This document shows positions 1-7,741 of a stretch of 61,911 nt of DNA, piece after piece. The notes below the pieces were generated by a model that saw nothing but the letters and a program-made list of their open reading frames with translations, did not search any database and was not told where the DNA came from. The stretch is from the NCBI RefSeq assembly GCF_019247635.1, contig NZ_JAFBAR010000029.1, positions 1 through 61,911 of the forward strand, written 5' to 3'. Made by a program: the position numbers and the translations under genes. Position 1 is the first letter of the stretch; each line of letters starts with the position of its first letter. Source of the DNA: Mycobacterium sp. (GTDB lineage: Bacteria; Actinomycetota; Actinomycetes; Mycobacteriales; Mycobacteriaceae).

Positions 1-2
1 GC

Positions 3-131
3 ACCGCCTACACAGACCTGACCGTCAACCCACCGGGCACTATCGCGACTGTCACCGTGCCGGCGACCATCGACGCCTGCGACCTGCAGGTGCACCCCGT
101 CACGGACGCGCCCGTGGAACCCGGCGCGTAG
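3..131 (+). CDS. C-terminal end of an unidentified protein (5' end outside window)
   Basis: An open frame enters from the left edge and stops with TAG at 129-131, giving 42 residues ending in VEPGA. Third codon positions are strongly GC-rich, as in the real genes nearby, so it is probably coding. The Thr/Val/Pro-rich beta-like sequence would fit the end of an exported or surface protein, but I do not recognise the family. In H37Rv the gene next to dppA is acs on the opposite strand. This fragment is not acs, so the border differs here. Confidence 0.45.
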   Translation, partial: TAYTDLTVNPPGTIATVTVPATIDACDLQVHPVTDAPVEPGA

Positions 132-222
132 CGGCTGCCGGTTGTGCGTGTCGCCGCGCGACTCGGCGAGATGAGTCGCGCGAATTCCAGTCGCGGTGGC
201 CGCACGCTTTAGGGTCGCTGTT

Positions 223-1848
223 ATGCCTCGGACCCGGGCCGCGCTGGCTGTCGTCGCCGTCGGATGGGTGGCGGTGGCTTCGCTGGCCGGTTTGGTGGCC
301 GGTTGTGGCGGCGGCGTTTTGAGCCCCGACCTGGTGGTGGTCAACGGCGGGGAACCGCCGAACCCGTTGATCCCTACCGGCACCAACGACAGCCTGGGTG
401 GACGGATTATCGACCGGCTTTATGCCGGCCTGATGTCGTCGGATGCCGCCGGCAAAACCTCGCCCGAGGTGGCCCGGTCGATTGAGACCACCGACAACGT
501 CAACTACCGGATCACGCTCAACCCGGGCTGGACGTTCACCGACGGGTCGGCGGTAACGGCACACTCGTTCGTGGACGCATGGAATTATGGCGCCCTGGGC
601 ACCAATGCCCAACTGCAGCAGAGCTTTTTCAGCCCGATCGAGGGGTTCGACGACGTCGCGGCAAGTACCGGGCGGATTACCATGTCGGGGTTGCGGGTGG
701 TCAACGACCTGGAGTTCACTGTGCGGCTCAAGGCGCCAACGATCGACTTCGCCTCTCGGTTAGCGTTCAGCCCGTTCTACCCGCTGCCGGACAGCGCTTT
801 TCGTGATATGACCGCCTATGGTCAGCATCCGATCGGCAACGGCCCCTACCAACTGGCTGACGGCCCGGACGAGCCGGCGTGGGAACACAACGTGAGGATC
901 GACCTGCGGCCCAACCCCGGCTATCACGGCAACCGGATGGCTCGCAACAAGGGCCTTCGGTTCGAGTTCTATGCCAGCCTGGACACCGCCTACGCCGACC
1001 TGCTCTCGGGGAATCTCGATGTCCTGGACACGATTCCATCGAGCGCGTTGACAATCTACAGGCGCGATCTGGGCAACAACGCGGTCACCGGACCCGCGGC
1101 GATAAACCAGACCCTGGACACCCCGCTGCGGCTACCGCATTTCGGCGGCGAGGAGGGCCGTCTGCGCCGGCTGGCGTTGTCGGCGGCCATCAATCGTGCG
1201 CAGATCTGCCAGCAGATCTTTGCCGGAACCCGCAGTCCGGCACGCGATTTCACCGCACAGTCGTTGCCCGGCTTCGACCCGTACCTTCCGGGCAACGACG
1301 CTTTGGACTTCAACCCCGAACGGGCCCGGCAACTGTGGGCACAAGCCAATGCGATCTCGCCGTGGAGTGGTCGCTATGCCATTGCGTACAACGCCGACGC
1401 CAGTCACCGCGATTGGGTGGACGCGGTGGCCAACAGCATCAAGAACGTCCTTGGTATCGACGCGGCCGGCGCGCCGCAACCCACGTTCGCCGGGTTTCGC
1501 ACACAGATCACGAATCGCAGTATCGGCAGTGCATTTCGCGCCGGCTGGCAGGGTGACTATCCCTCAATAATCGAGTTTCTCGAACCATTGTTCGGAACTG
1601 GGGCGGGATCCAATGACGTCGGGTATGCAAGCCGGGAATTCGATTCGGCGATCGCGGCTGCCGAGGGCGCGCCGAACCTGCAGCAGGCCGACGCCTTGGC
1701 CGACGCCGCGCAACGAATCCTGTTGCACGACATGCCCGTTGTGCCGTTGTGGGATTACATCAGCGCCGTCGGCTGGTCTTCGGCGGTCCACAACGTCATA
1801 GTTACCTGGAACGGACTGCCCGACTACGAGAACCTCGTCAAGGGCTGA
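223..1848 (+). CDS. dppA: DppA, periplasmic peptide/heme-binding lipoprotein of an ABC importer
   Basis: Solute-binding protein of family 5 (SBP_bac_5), 541 residues from the ATG at 223, the length I remember for H37Rv DppA. A GTG at 196 would add nine residues before the signal peptide and is less likely. The N-terminus has Arg residues, a hydrophobic stretch and the lipobox LVAGC, so the mature protein is a lipid-anchored substrate receptor. The extracellular part carries typical family features (NPGWTFTDG, IGNGPYQL). It heads a four-gene operon, one base before dppB. In M. tuberculosis the system is reported to take up oligopeptides and heme; the same role is inferred here. Confidence 0.93.
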   Translation: MPRTRAALAVVAVGWVAVASLAGLVAGCGGGVLSPDLVVVNGGEPPNPLIPTGTNDSLGGRIIDRLYAGLMSSDAAGKTSPEVARSIETTDNVNYRITLNPGWTFTDGSAVTAHSFVDAWNYGALGTNAQLQQSFFSPIEGFDDVAASTGRITMSGLRVVNDLEFTVRLKAPTIDFASRLAFSPFYPLPDSAFRDMTAYGQHPIGNGPYQLADGPDEPAWEHNVRIDLRPNPGYHGNRMARNKGLRFEFYASLDTAYADLLSGNLDVLDTIPSSALTIYRRDLGNNAVTGPAAINQTLDTPLRLPHFGGEEGRLRRLALSAAINRAQICQQIFAGTRSPARDFTAQSLPGFDPYLPGNDALDFNPERARQLWAQANAISPWSGRYAIAYNADASHRDWVDAVANSIKNVLGIDAAGAPQPTFAGFRTQITNRSIGSAFRAGWQGDYPSIIEFLEPLFGTGAGSNDVGYASREFDSAIAAAEGAPNLQQADALADAAQRILLHDMPVVPLWDYISAVGWSSAVHNVIVTWNGLPDYENLVKG

Positions 1849-1849
1849 G

Positions 1850-2776
1850 ATGGGTTGGTACATCGCGCGTCGGATTTTGATAGTAATCCCGCTATTCTTC
1901 GGCGCCACGCTGCTGATCTACGCTATGGTCTTTTTGCTGCCCGGTGACCCAGTGGCCGCGCTGGCCGGGGACCGACCGCTGAGTCCCGTGGTGGCGACAC
2001 AATTGCGTGCGCGGTATCACCTTGACGATCCGTTTCTGTTGCAGTACCTGCGTTATCTCGGTGGCGTTGTTCATGGCGACCTGGGACGGTCTTATTCCGG
2101 TCTGCCTATTAAAGATGTTCTGGCACACGCCTTTCCGGTCACTATCCGACTATCACTGATCGCACTGGTGGTGGAGGCGGTGCTGGGCGTCGGGTTCGGC
2201 GTGATCGCCGGCCTGCGCGCGGGCGGGATCTTCGACTCCACGGTGCTGATAACCGGGCTCATGATCATCGCGATCCCAATTTTCGTGCTGGGCTTTCTGG
2301 CCCAATTCGTGTTCGGCGTCCGGCTGGGTATCGCGCCGGTGACAGTGGGTGATAGAGCGACGTTCACGCGACTGCTGCTGCCGGGGATCGTGCTGGGTTC
2401 GGTGTCATTTGCCTACGTGGTGCGGTTGACCCGTTCGGCGGTGGCCGCCAACGCGCATGCCGATTATGTCCGTACCGCTACCGCGAAGGGGCTCTCGCGA
2501 CCTCGGGTGGTGACGGTGCACATTCTGCGCAACTCACTGATCCCGGTGGTCACCTTCCTCGGCGCCGACCTGGGGGCGCTGATGGGCGGTGCGATTGTGA
2601 CCGAGGGGATCTTCAACATTCACGGTGTCGGCGGCGTGCTGTATCAGGCCGTCACCCGCCAGGAGGCCCCGACGGTGGTGTCGATCGTGACCGTACTGGT
2701 GCTGATTTATCTGGTCACCAATTTGTTGGTGGATTTGCTCTACGCGGCTCTTGACCCGCGGATCCGCTATGGCTGA
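1850..2776 (+). CDS. dppB: DppB, permease subunit of dipeptide/heme ABC importer
   Basis: Inner-membrane permease of the BPD_transp_1 (DppB/OppB) family, 308 residues with about six predicted membrane helices. The N-terminal signature MGWYIARRILIVIPLFFGA and the EAA-loop region (YVRTATAKGLSRPRV, roughly residues 200-220), which contacts the ATPase, are clear. Its ATG lies one base after the dppA stop and its end overlaps dppC, so the genes are translationally coupled. It forms the transmembrane channel together with DppC. Confidence 0.93.
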   Translation: MGWYIARRILIVIPLFFGATLLIYAMVFLLPGDPVAALAGDRPLSPVVATQLRARYHLDDPFLLQYLRYLGGVVHGDLGRSYSGLPIKDVLAHAFPVTIRLSLIALVVEAVLGVGFGVIAGLRAGGIFDSTVLITGLMIIAIPIFVLGFLAQFVFGVRLGIAPVTVGDRATFTRLLLPGIVLGSVSFAYVVRLTRSAVAANAHADYVRTATAKGLSRPRVVTVHILRNSLIPVVTFLGADLGALMGGAIVTEGIFNIHGVGGVLYQAVTRQEAPTVVSIVTVLVLIYLVTNLLVDLLYAALDPRIRYG

Positions 2777-3632
2777 GCACACCCGTTTCTGGCGCATGAC
2801 CTGGAGCAAGCTGCGTCGGCAGCCGAAATTCATCTTCGCCGCGGCGCTGATCGTGTTTATCCTTGCCGTCGCCGCGTTTCCGGCGCTGTTTACCGGGACC
2901 GATCCGGCGTATGCCGATGCCAGCCAGAGCCTGTTGAGTCCGTCGGCCTCACACTGGTTCGGTACCGACCTGCAGGGCCACGACATCTACGCGCGCACCG
3001 TCTATGGTGCGCGGGCCTCGGTGACCGTCGGATTGGGTGCCACCCTGCTCGTGTTTGTCGTTGGCGGGACGCTGGGCGCGTTGGCCGGCTTCTACGGCGG
3101 TTGGCTGGACGCCGCGGTTTCGCGTGTCGCCGATGTGTTCTTCGGGGTGCCGCTGCTGCTCGCCGCGATCGTGCTCATGCAGGTTCTGCGGCACCGCACG
3201 GTGTGGACGGTGATCGTCATCCTGGCCCTGTTCGGTTGGCCGCAGGTGGCGCGGATCGCTCGCGGCGCCGTCCTCGAGGTGCGGTCGAGTGACTATGTGC
3301 TTGCGGCGAAAGCCCTGGGGCTAGCCCGGTTTCAGACATTGCTGCGACACGCGGTGCCCAACGCGCTGGGCCCGGTGATCGCGGTGGCCACGATCACCCT
3401 CGGGGCGTTCATCGTCACCGAGGCCACGCTGTCCTACCTGGGCGTCGGCCTGCCCACCTCGGTGGTGTCCTGGGGTGGCGATATCAACGTGTTCCAGACT
3501 CGGCTGCGTGCGGGCTCGCCCATACTTTTCTATCCCGCTGGGGCACTGGCGATTACGGTACTAGCCTTCATGATGATGGGCGACGCGTTGCGCGACGCCC
3601 TGGATCCGGCGTCACGGGCGCGGCGGGCATGA
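2769..3632 (+). CDS. dppC: DppC, permease subunit of dipeptide/heme ABC importer
   Basis: Second BPD_transp_1 permease (DppC/OppC type), 287 residues from the ATG at 2769, which overlaps the end of dppB by eight bases. A GTG at 2751 and an internal ATG are alternatives. It has the N-terminal OppC helix and linker (GTDLQGHDIYARTVYGAR) followed by about five membrane helices and an EAA motif (DYVLAAKALGLARFQTLLRH) for ATPase docking. Its stop overlaps the dppD start as ATGA. It pairs with DppB to form the import channel. Confidence 0.92.
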   Translation: MAEHTRFWRMTWSKLRRQPKFIFAAALIVFILAVAAFPALFTGTDPAYADASQSLLSPSASHWFGTDLQGHDIYARTVYGARASVTVGLGATLLVFVVGGTLGALAGFYGGWLDAAVSRVADVFFGVPLLLAAIVLMQVLRHRTVWTVIVILALFGWPQVARIARGAVLEVRSSDYVLAAKALGLARFQTLLRHAVPNALGPVIAVATITLGAFIVTEATLSYLGVGLPTSVVSWGGDINVFQTRLRAGSPILFYPAGALAITVLAFMMMGDALRDALDPASRARRA

Positions 3633-5263
3633 ACAACCCCGAAGCGCTGTTATCGGTCGAGGGCCTGGAAGTCAGATTCGGCAATGATGACCCCGCGGTG
3701 TGCGGACTGGATTTGACCGTGCTGCGCGGCCAGACCGTTGCCGTCGTCGGTGAATCGGGCTCAGGCAAGTCCACCACGGCCGCCGCCATCCTCGGGCTGC
3801 TTGCCCCCGGCGGACGAATTACCGCTGGGCGCATCGTATTTAGCGGGCGGGATATCACCTCCACCGGTACAAAGGCGGATGGCCGTCTGTTCCGTTCGGT
3901 CAGGGGTCGCGCTATCGGCTACGTGCCGCAGGACCCGATGACCAACCTCAACCCGGTCTGGAAGGTCGGTTTTCAGATCGCGGAAGCGTTGCGGGTCAAC
4001 ACCAATGGCCGTGATGCGCGGCGACGGGCGGTGCAGCTGCTCGCCGAAGCAGGGATGCCGGATCCCGCGAAGCAAGCCGGCAAGTATCCGCACCAGCTCT
4101 CGGGTGGCATGTGTCAGCGCGCGTTGATTGCGATCGGGCTGGCCGGGCGGCCCCAACTGTTGATCGCCGACGAGCCGACGTCGGCGCTGGACGTCACCGT
4201 GCAGCGGCAGGTTCTCGACCATCTGCAGGGTTTGACCGGCGAACTGGGCACCGCGCTGCTGCTGATCACCCACGACCTGGCGCTGGCCGCCGAGCGAACC
4301 GAGTCGGTGTTCGTCATGCACCGCGGAGCGGTAGTGGAACACGGTGCGGCACAGTCAATCCTGTGGGATCCTCGGCACGAGTACACCCGGCGGCTGGTGG
4401 CAGCCGCGCCGTCGCACACCGTGCGCAAGAGCCGTGGTGTGCCGGACGAACGCCAAGACGGTGACGACATACTCGTCGCGTCCGAGCTGACCAAGGTCTA
4501 CCGCGAGTCGCACGGCCGACCATGGCGACGGGCGGAGTTTCGGGCTGTGGACGCGGTCTCGTTTCGGCTGCGGCGGTCCAGCACCCTGGCGATCGTCGGG
4601 GAGTCGGGATCGGGCAAAACGACATTGGCTCGGATGGTGCTCGGTCTGCTGCGGCCCAGTACGGGGTCCGTAGTTTTCGACCGCGAGTTCGACGTCGGTG
4701 CCCTGGATCGGTCGCAGGGGTTGGCGTTTCGCCGCCGGGTGCAACCGGTGTTCCAAAACCCTTACGCCAGCTTGGATCCCATGTACTCGGTGTTCCGCGC
4801 CATTGAGGAACCGTTGCGCATCCACCGGGTCGGAGACCGCAGGCAGCGTCAGCGAGCGGTGCGTGAGCTCGTTGATCAGGTTGCGTTGCCGTCATCGGTG
4901 TTGGGCCGGCTGCCCCGCGAGCTGTCGGGTGGTCAGCGCCAACGTGTGGCGATCGCCCGGGCGTTGGCGCTGCGGCCCGACGTGCTGGTGTGCGACGAGG
5001 CCGTGTCGGCGCTCGACGTTCTGGTGCAGGCGCAGATCCTGGATCTGCTCGCTGAACTTCAGGTTCAACTGGGTCTGACGTATCTGTTCATCAGCCATGA
5101 CCTCGCGGTGATCCGCCAGATCGCCGACGACGTCCTGGTGATGCGCGCCGGCCGCGTGGTGGAGCGCGCGGCCACCGAAGAACTGTTCACCAATCCTCGC
5201 CACGACTACACCCGTGAGCTAATTGCGGCTATACCCGGTCGCGAGCGCGGCGGAGCCGGGTGA
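3629..5263 (+). CDS. dppD: DppD, fused two-domain ABC ATPase of dipeptide/heme importer
   Basis: Energising ATPase, 544 residues with two ABC domains in one chain (equivalent to DppD plus DppF). The first domain has Walker A GESGSGKST at residues 41-49, signature LSGGMCQRA and Walker B LLIADEPTSALD. The second has GESGSGKTT, LSGGQRQRVAIARALALRP and VLVCDEAVSALD. The first signature carries Cys where Arg is usual (SGGMRQR), a small deviation. The ATG at 3629 overlaps the dppC stop. The fused form is the mycobacterial norm. It ends the operon; the next gene starts 38 bases later. Confidence 0.93.
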   Translation: MNNPEALLSVEGLEVRFGNDDPAVCGLDLTVLRGQTVAVVGESGSGKSTTAAAILGLLAPGGRITAGRIVFSGRDITSTGTKADGRLFRSVRGRAIGYVPQDPMTNLNPVWKVGFQIAEALRVNTNGRDARRRAVQLLAEAGMPDPAKQAGKYPHQLSGGMCQRALIAIGLAGRPQLLIADEPTSALDVTVQRQVLDHLQGLTGELGTALLLITHDLALAAERTESVFVMHRGAVVEHGAAQSILWDPRHEYTRRLVAAAPSHTVRKSRGVPDERQDGDDILVASELTKVYRESHGRPWRRAEFRAVDAVSFRLRRSSTLAIVGESGSGKTTLARMVLGLLRPSTGSVVFDREFDVGALDRSQGLAFRRRVQPVFQNPYASLDPMYSVFRAIEEPLRIHRVGDRRQRQRAVRELVDQVALPSSVLGRLPRELSGGQRQRVAIARALALRPDVLVCDEAVSALDVLVQAQILDLLAELQVQLGLTYLFISHDLAVIRQIADDVLVMRAGRVVERAATEELFTNPRHDYTRELIAAIPGRERGGAG

Positions 5264-5300
5264 AGCGGGTCGCGACCATTGGGGGCTAGGTTGGCAACCT

Positions 5301-6038
5301 GTGACGGCGGATCCGTTGGCTGCCCTGATGGAGCTTCCTGGCGTGGCAGAGGCCAGCGACCGGGCTCGCGACGCGCTGGGCCGGGCGCACCGGCACCGGG
5401 CCAACCTGCGGGGCTGGCCAGTGAGCGCCGCCGAGGCGTCGCTTCGGGCGGCGCGCGCGTCGGCGGTGCTCGACGGCGGTCCCGCGCCGAGTGATCCGGT
5501 GTTCGGCGGAGCACTGCGGGTGGCGCAGGCGCTCGAGGGCGGCGAAGGTCCGGTGGTCGGCGTGTGGCAGCGCGCGCCGCTGCAGGCCCTGGCCCGCTTG
5601 CACATGCTGGCCGCCGCAGACCAGGTCGACGCTGACCGGCTGGGCCGCCCGCGCGCTGATGCCGAGATTGGGCCACGTCTGGAGTTACTGGCCGATCTGG
5701 TAACCGGCCGCACCAGGGCATCAGCGCCGGTGGTTGCCGCGGTCGCACACGGAGAATTGTTGACGCTCAAGCCGTTTGGCAGCGCGGACGGCGTGGTCGC
5801 TCGCGCGGTGTCACGGCTGGTGACCATTGCCACCGGGCTAGATCCGCACGGCCTGGGTGTGCCCGAGGTGAGTTGGATGCGTCAACGCGCCCAGTACCGC
5901 GACGCGGCGAGCGGATTCGCTGCCGGCACGCGGGACGGGGTGAGAGCGTGGCTGGTGTTGTGCTGCCGGGCAATACAGGCCGGTGCGCAGGAGGCATTGC
6001 ACATCGCCGAGTCGGTAGCTGGAGGCCCGCCGAAATAA
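5301..6038 (+). CDS. Fic-like fold protein with degenerate active site (Rv3662c-like)
   Basis: A 245-residue protein from GTG 5301; an in-frame start inside the end of dppD (5223) looks unused. It matches H37Rv Rv3662c, annotated as conserved hypothetical. Around residues 146-170 the pattern H-x-E-L...LKPFGSADGVVARAVSRL lines up with the Fic helix-loop-helix (IHPFxDGNGRxxR...L), but the catalytic His is Lys and the GNGR part is lost. The tail (W-LVLCCRAIQAGA) also resembles Fic proteins. I infer a Fic-derived, probably non-AMPylating protein; no function is established. It sits between dppD and the Ms1-type RNA, ending 12 bases from that RNA's terminator region. Confidence 0.75.
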   Translation: MTADPLAALMELPGVAEASDRARDALGRAHRHRANLRGWPVSAAEASLRAARASAVLDGGPAPSDPVFGGALRVAQALEGGEGPVVGVWQRAPLQALARLHMLAAADQVDADRLGRPRADAEIGPRLELLADLVTGRTRASAPVVAAVAHGELLTLKPFGSADGVVARAVSRLVTIATGLDPHGLGVPEVSWMRQRAQYRDAASGFAAGTRDGVRAWLVLCCRAIQAGAQEALHIAESVAGGPPK

Positions 6039-6049
6039 CTATTACCGCA

Positions 6050-6094
6050 ATGTAAAGCGGGCGACGATCCGAATACATTCGAATCGCCGCCCGC
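6050..6094 (-). terminator. Intrinsic terminator of the Ms1-type RNA
   Basis: Arms at 6077-6094 and 6057-6074 form an 18-bp stem with a 2-nt gap. Read on the minus strand, the two imperfect positions are G-U wobbles; on the plus strand they become A-C mismatches. The hairpin is followed on the minus strand by TTTACATT. Both facts say it works for minus-strand transcription. Confidence 0.85.
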
Positions 6095-6354
6095 CAACAC
6101 GGTCCTCGGTTACCAAGCGTGCACTTTGTGGGTTGCGTGGGTGGCCTCGGCGAGTTTGCGACGCTTCCTGCTGCAGCCCCACCCAAAGGGCCGTCGCTGC
6201 TTTCCGCTCTTCGCAATTACGCAGGCCCACAACACTTCTGCCATTATCGCGGCTATGACTCCGCGTGGGTGCCGGGAACCGTGCTGGGCGCCCGAGTCGG
6301 GAGATCGAACCTTCTCTTCCGGATCGACCTTGGCCTCACCGGGCTTCCGTGTTT
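6050..6354 (-). ncRNA. Ms1/MTS2823-type 6S-like small RNA
   Basis: The 400-base space between the Rv3662c-like and HAD-phosphatase genes is where mycobacteria encode Ms1 (MTS2823/ncRv13661 in M. tuberculosis), an abundant stationary-phase RNA of about 300 nt that binds core RNA polymerase. A minus-strand -10-like TAGTAG/TAGTAC lies at 6360-6368 and would start transcription near 6354. A strong hairpin with a U-rich tail ends it near 6050, giving about 300 nt, the expected size. Both ends come from sequence signals only, and the -35 is weak. It lies about 90 bases downstream of the HAD gene in the same direction, so read-through is possible. Confidence 0.8.
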
Positions 6355-6441
6355 CCTTTGTACTACTAGACCCTTAGCACAGCAAGGCCTAATTCTGCGA
6401 AAGTTGCAAAGCGGCATGGGCATGCGAGCCCAGAATGTTTG

Positions 6442-7299
6442 CTAGAACGCGTACCGCCGCAGCAGCGAGTAGGTGACCGCCCCGGCGGCCAACGCACTGA
6501 TGCCGACTGCGGCCGTGGTGGCGATGGCCGCTCCCGACGGTGCCGGAAATCGGTCGCGCAGTGACACTGGCCGGGAGAAGCTCAACACCGGCCAACCGCG
6601 CTCGTTGGCTTCCTTGCGCAAGCCGCGATCCGGGTTAACCACCGAGGGGTGACCCACGATCTCGAGCATGGGCAGGTCGGTGATCGAGTCGGAGTAGGCA
6701 TAGCAGTGCTCGAGCGGATAGCCCTCACGGGCCGCCAGCTCGCGGATGGCCTGCACCTTGCCCTCGCCGTAGCAGTAGAAGGCGATCTCTCCGGTGTACT
6801 TGCCGTCTTCGACCACCATCCGAGTCGCCATCGCGTGAGTGGCGCCCAGTGCGCGGGCGATGGGCGCCACGATTTCTTCTCCGGACGCCGACACCACAAC
6901 CACGTCACGCCCACACAGCTTGTGGCCGGCAATCAGGTCTGCGGCTTCGGCGAACACCAGCGGAGTCACGATGTCGTGCAGTGTCTCGTTGACGATCGAC
7001 TTGACTTGCTCCACATCCCACCCGCTGCACATGTTGGTCATGTGCGCGCGCATCCGATCCATTTGGTCATGATCAGCACCGGACAGCAAGAAGATGAACT
7101 GGGCGTAGCTGGACTTGAGCACGGCACGGCGGTTGAGCAGGCCCTGATCGAAGAACGGTTTGCTGAACGCCAGCGTGCTGGACTTGGCGATGATGGTCTT
7201 GTCCAGGTCGAAGAAGGCTGCGGTGCGGGCGCGGGGGACGTCACTTGCCGCTGCTAGCGATGAGGTTTGCTGCTCCGCGGCCGAGTCGGAGACGGTCAC
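6442..7299 (-). CDS. HAD-IB family phosphatase, SerB-like, membrane-tailed (Rv3661-like)
   Basis: 285 residues, close to H37Rv Rv3661. Haloacid dehalogenase subfamily IB hydrolase: the nucleophile motif FFDLDKTI has Asp31 and Asp33, followed by a conserved Lys in CYGEGKVQAI and motif IV YSDSITDLPML. These predict a Mg-dependent phosphatase of the phosphoserine-phosphatase type; the substrate is unknown. The C-terminus (about residues 255-275) is one hydrophobic helix followed by LLRRYAF, suggesting membrane anchoring. In actinobacteria such genes often sit beside the ssd/tad cluster, as here. The gene is bracketed by two sRNA genes. Confidence 0.88.
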   Translation of the reverse strand: MTVSDSAAEQQTSSLAAASDVPRARTAAFFDLDKTIIAKSSTLAFSKPFFDQGLLNRRAVLKSSYAQFIFLLSGADHDQMDRMRAHMTNMCSGWDVEQVKSIVNETLHDIVTPLVFAEAADLIAGHKLCGRDVVVVSASGEEIVAPIARALGATHAMATRMVVEDGKYTGEIAFYCYGEGKVQAIRELAAREGYPLEHCYAYSDSITDLPMLEIVGHPSVVNPDRGLRKEANERGWPVLSFSRPVSLRDRFPAPSGAAIATTAAVGISALAAGAVTYSLLRRYAF

Positions 7300-7426
7300 C
7301 GACCCAGCATAGGTCGGCGGTCTGACGGGTCCGGCGTGTTGGGGCGAAAACGGCGGTTTTGGACCGAAACGCCAGTGAGGTTTTGACGTTATTGCGGCTC
7401 AAGCTGTTTTTCTGCCGTCTGCACTC

Positions 7427-7457
7427 TTGCGTGACTGCGGACTAGCATGTGTATAGT
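7427..7457 (+). promoter_or_regulatory. Putative promoter of the 6C RNA
   Basis: A good SigA-type -10 box TATAGT lies at 7452-7457, seven bases before the predicted 5' end of the 6C RNA. The best -35-like hexamer is TTGCGT at 7427-7432, but the 19-nt spacer is longer than usual, so only the -10 is convincing. Confidence 0.55.
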
Positions 7458-7463
7458 AAGCAT

Positions 7464-7560
7464 TACTCGGCCTGTGCCGAGGGTGCATCAGCCCGACCCC
7501 CCGGGGCTGATGCACGACGACCTCCGCCTCCTCCCCCCCTGGCGGGGGTCGTCCCTTTTC
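7464..7560 (+). ncRNA. 6C small RNA (B11 / ncRv13660c type)
   Basis: Three hairpins follow a TATAGT -10 box: a small CTCGGC/GCCGAG stem (7467-7482), a perfect 12-bp stem (7483-7494 with 7504-7515) whose loop holds six consecutive Cs partly from the stem edge, and a 13-bp stem (7516-7528 with 7541-7553, one G-U wobble) whose 12-nt loop contains seven Cs. CCTTTTC follows directly, so the last hairpin is also the intrinsic terminator. Two stems with C-rich loops define the actinobacterial 6C family; in M. tuberculosis it is B11, between Rv3660c and Rv3661, the same place as here. The C-rich loops can pair with G-rich ribosome-binding sites of target mRNAs. Confidence 0.9.
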
Positions 7561-7741
7561 TGGGGTAATTCATTTCCTCGGCCGCCTGTTCTTGGTCCCA
7601 GTGCCTGCGCGTTGCGGGAAGCGCGTTGCCGGACGCGCGATGACCGCTGGTCAGCTGGCCGATTGTGCACAGTTGCGTTCTCATCCACAATCTCGCCATT
7701 GGGACTGGCGTCCCAACGTCACGGCGCCGCAGGGTGGACGA

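Noticed and set aside
6119..6445. A 108-codon open frame in the dppD-side gap
   Set aside because: It overlaps the Ms1-type RNA on the opposite strand, shows no family features and has poor codon usage.
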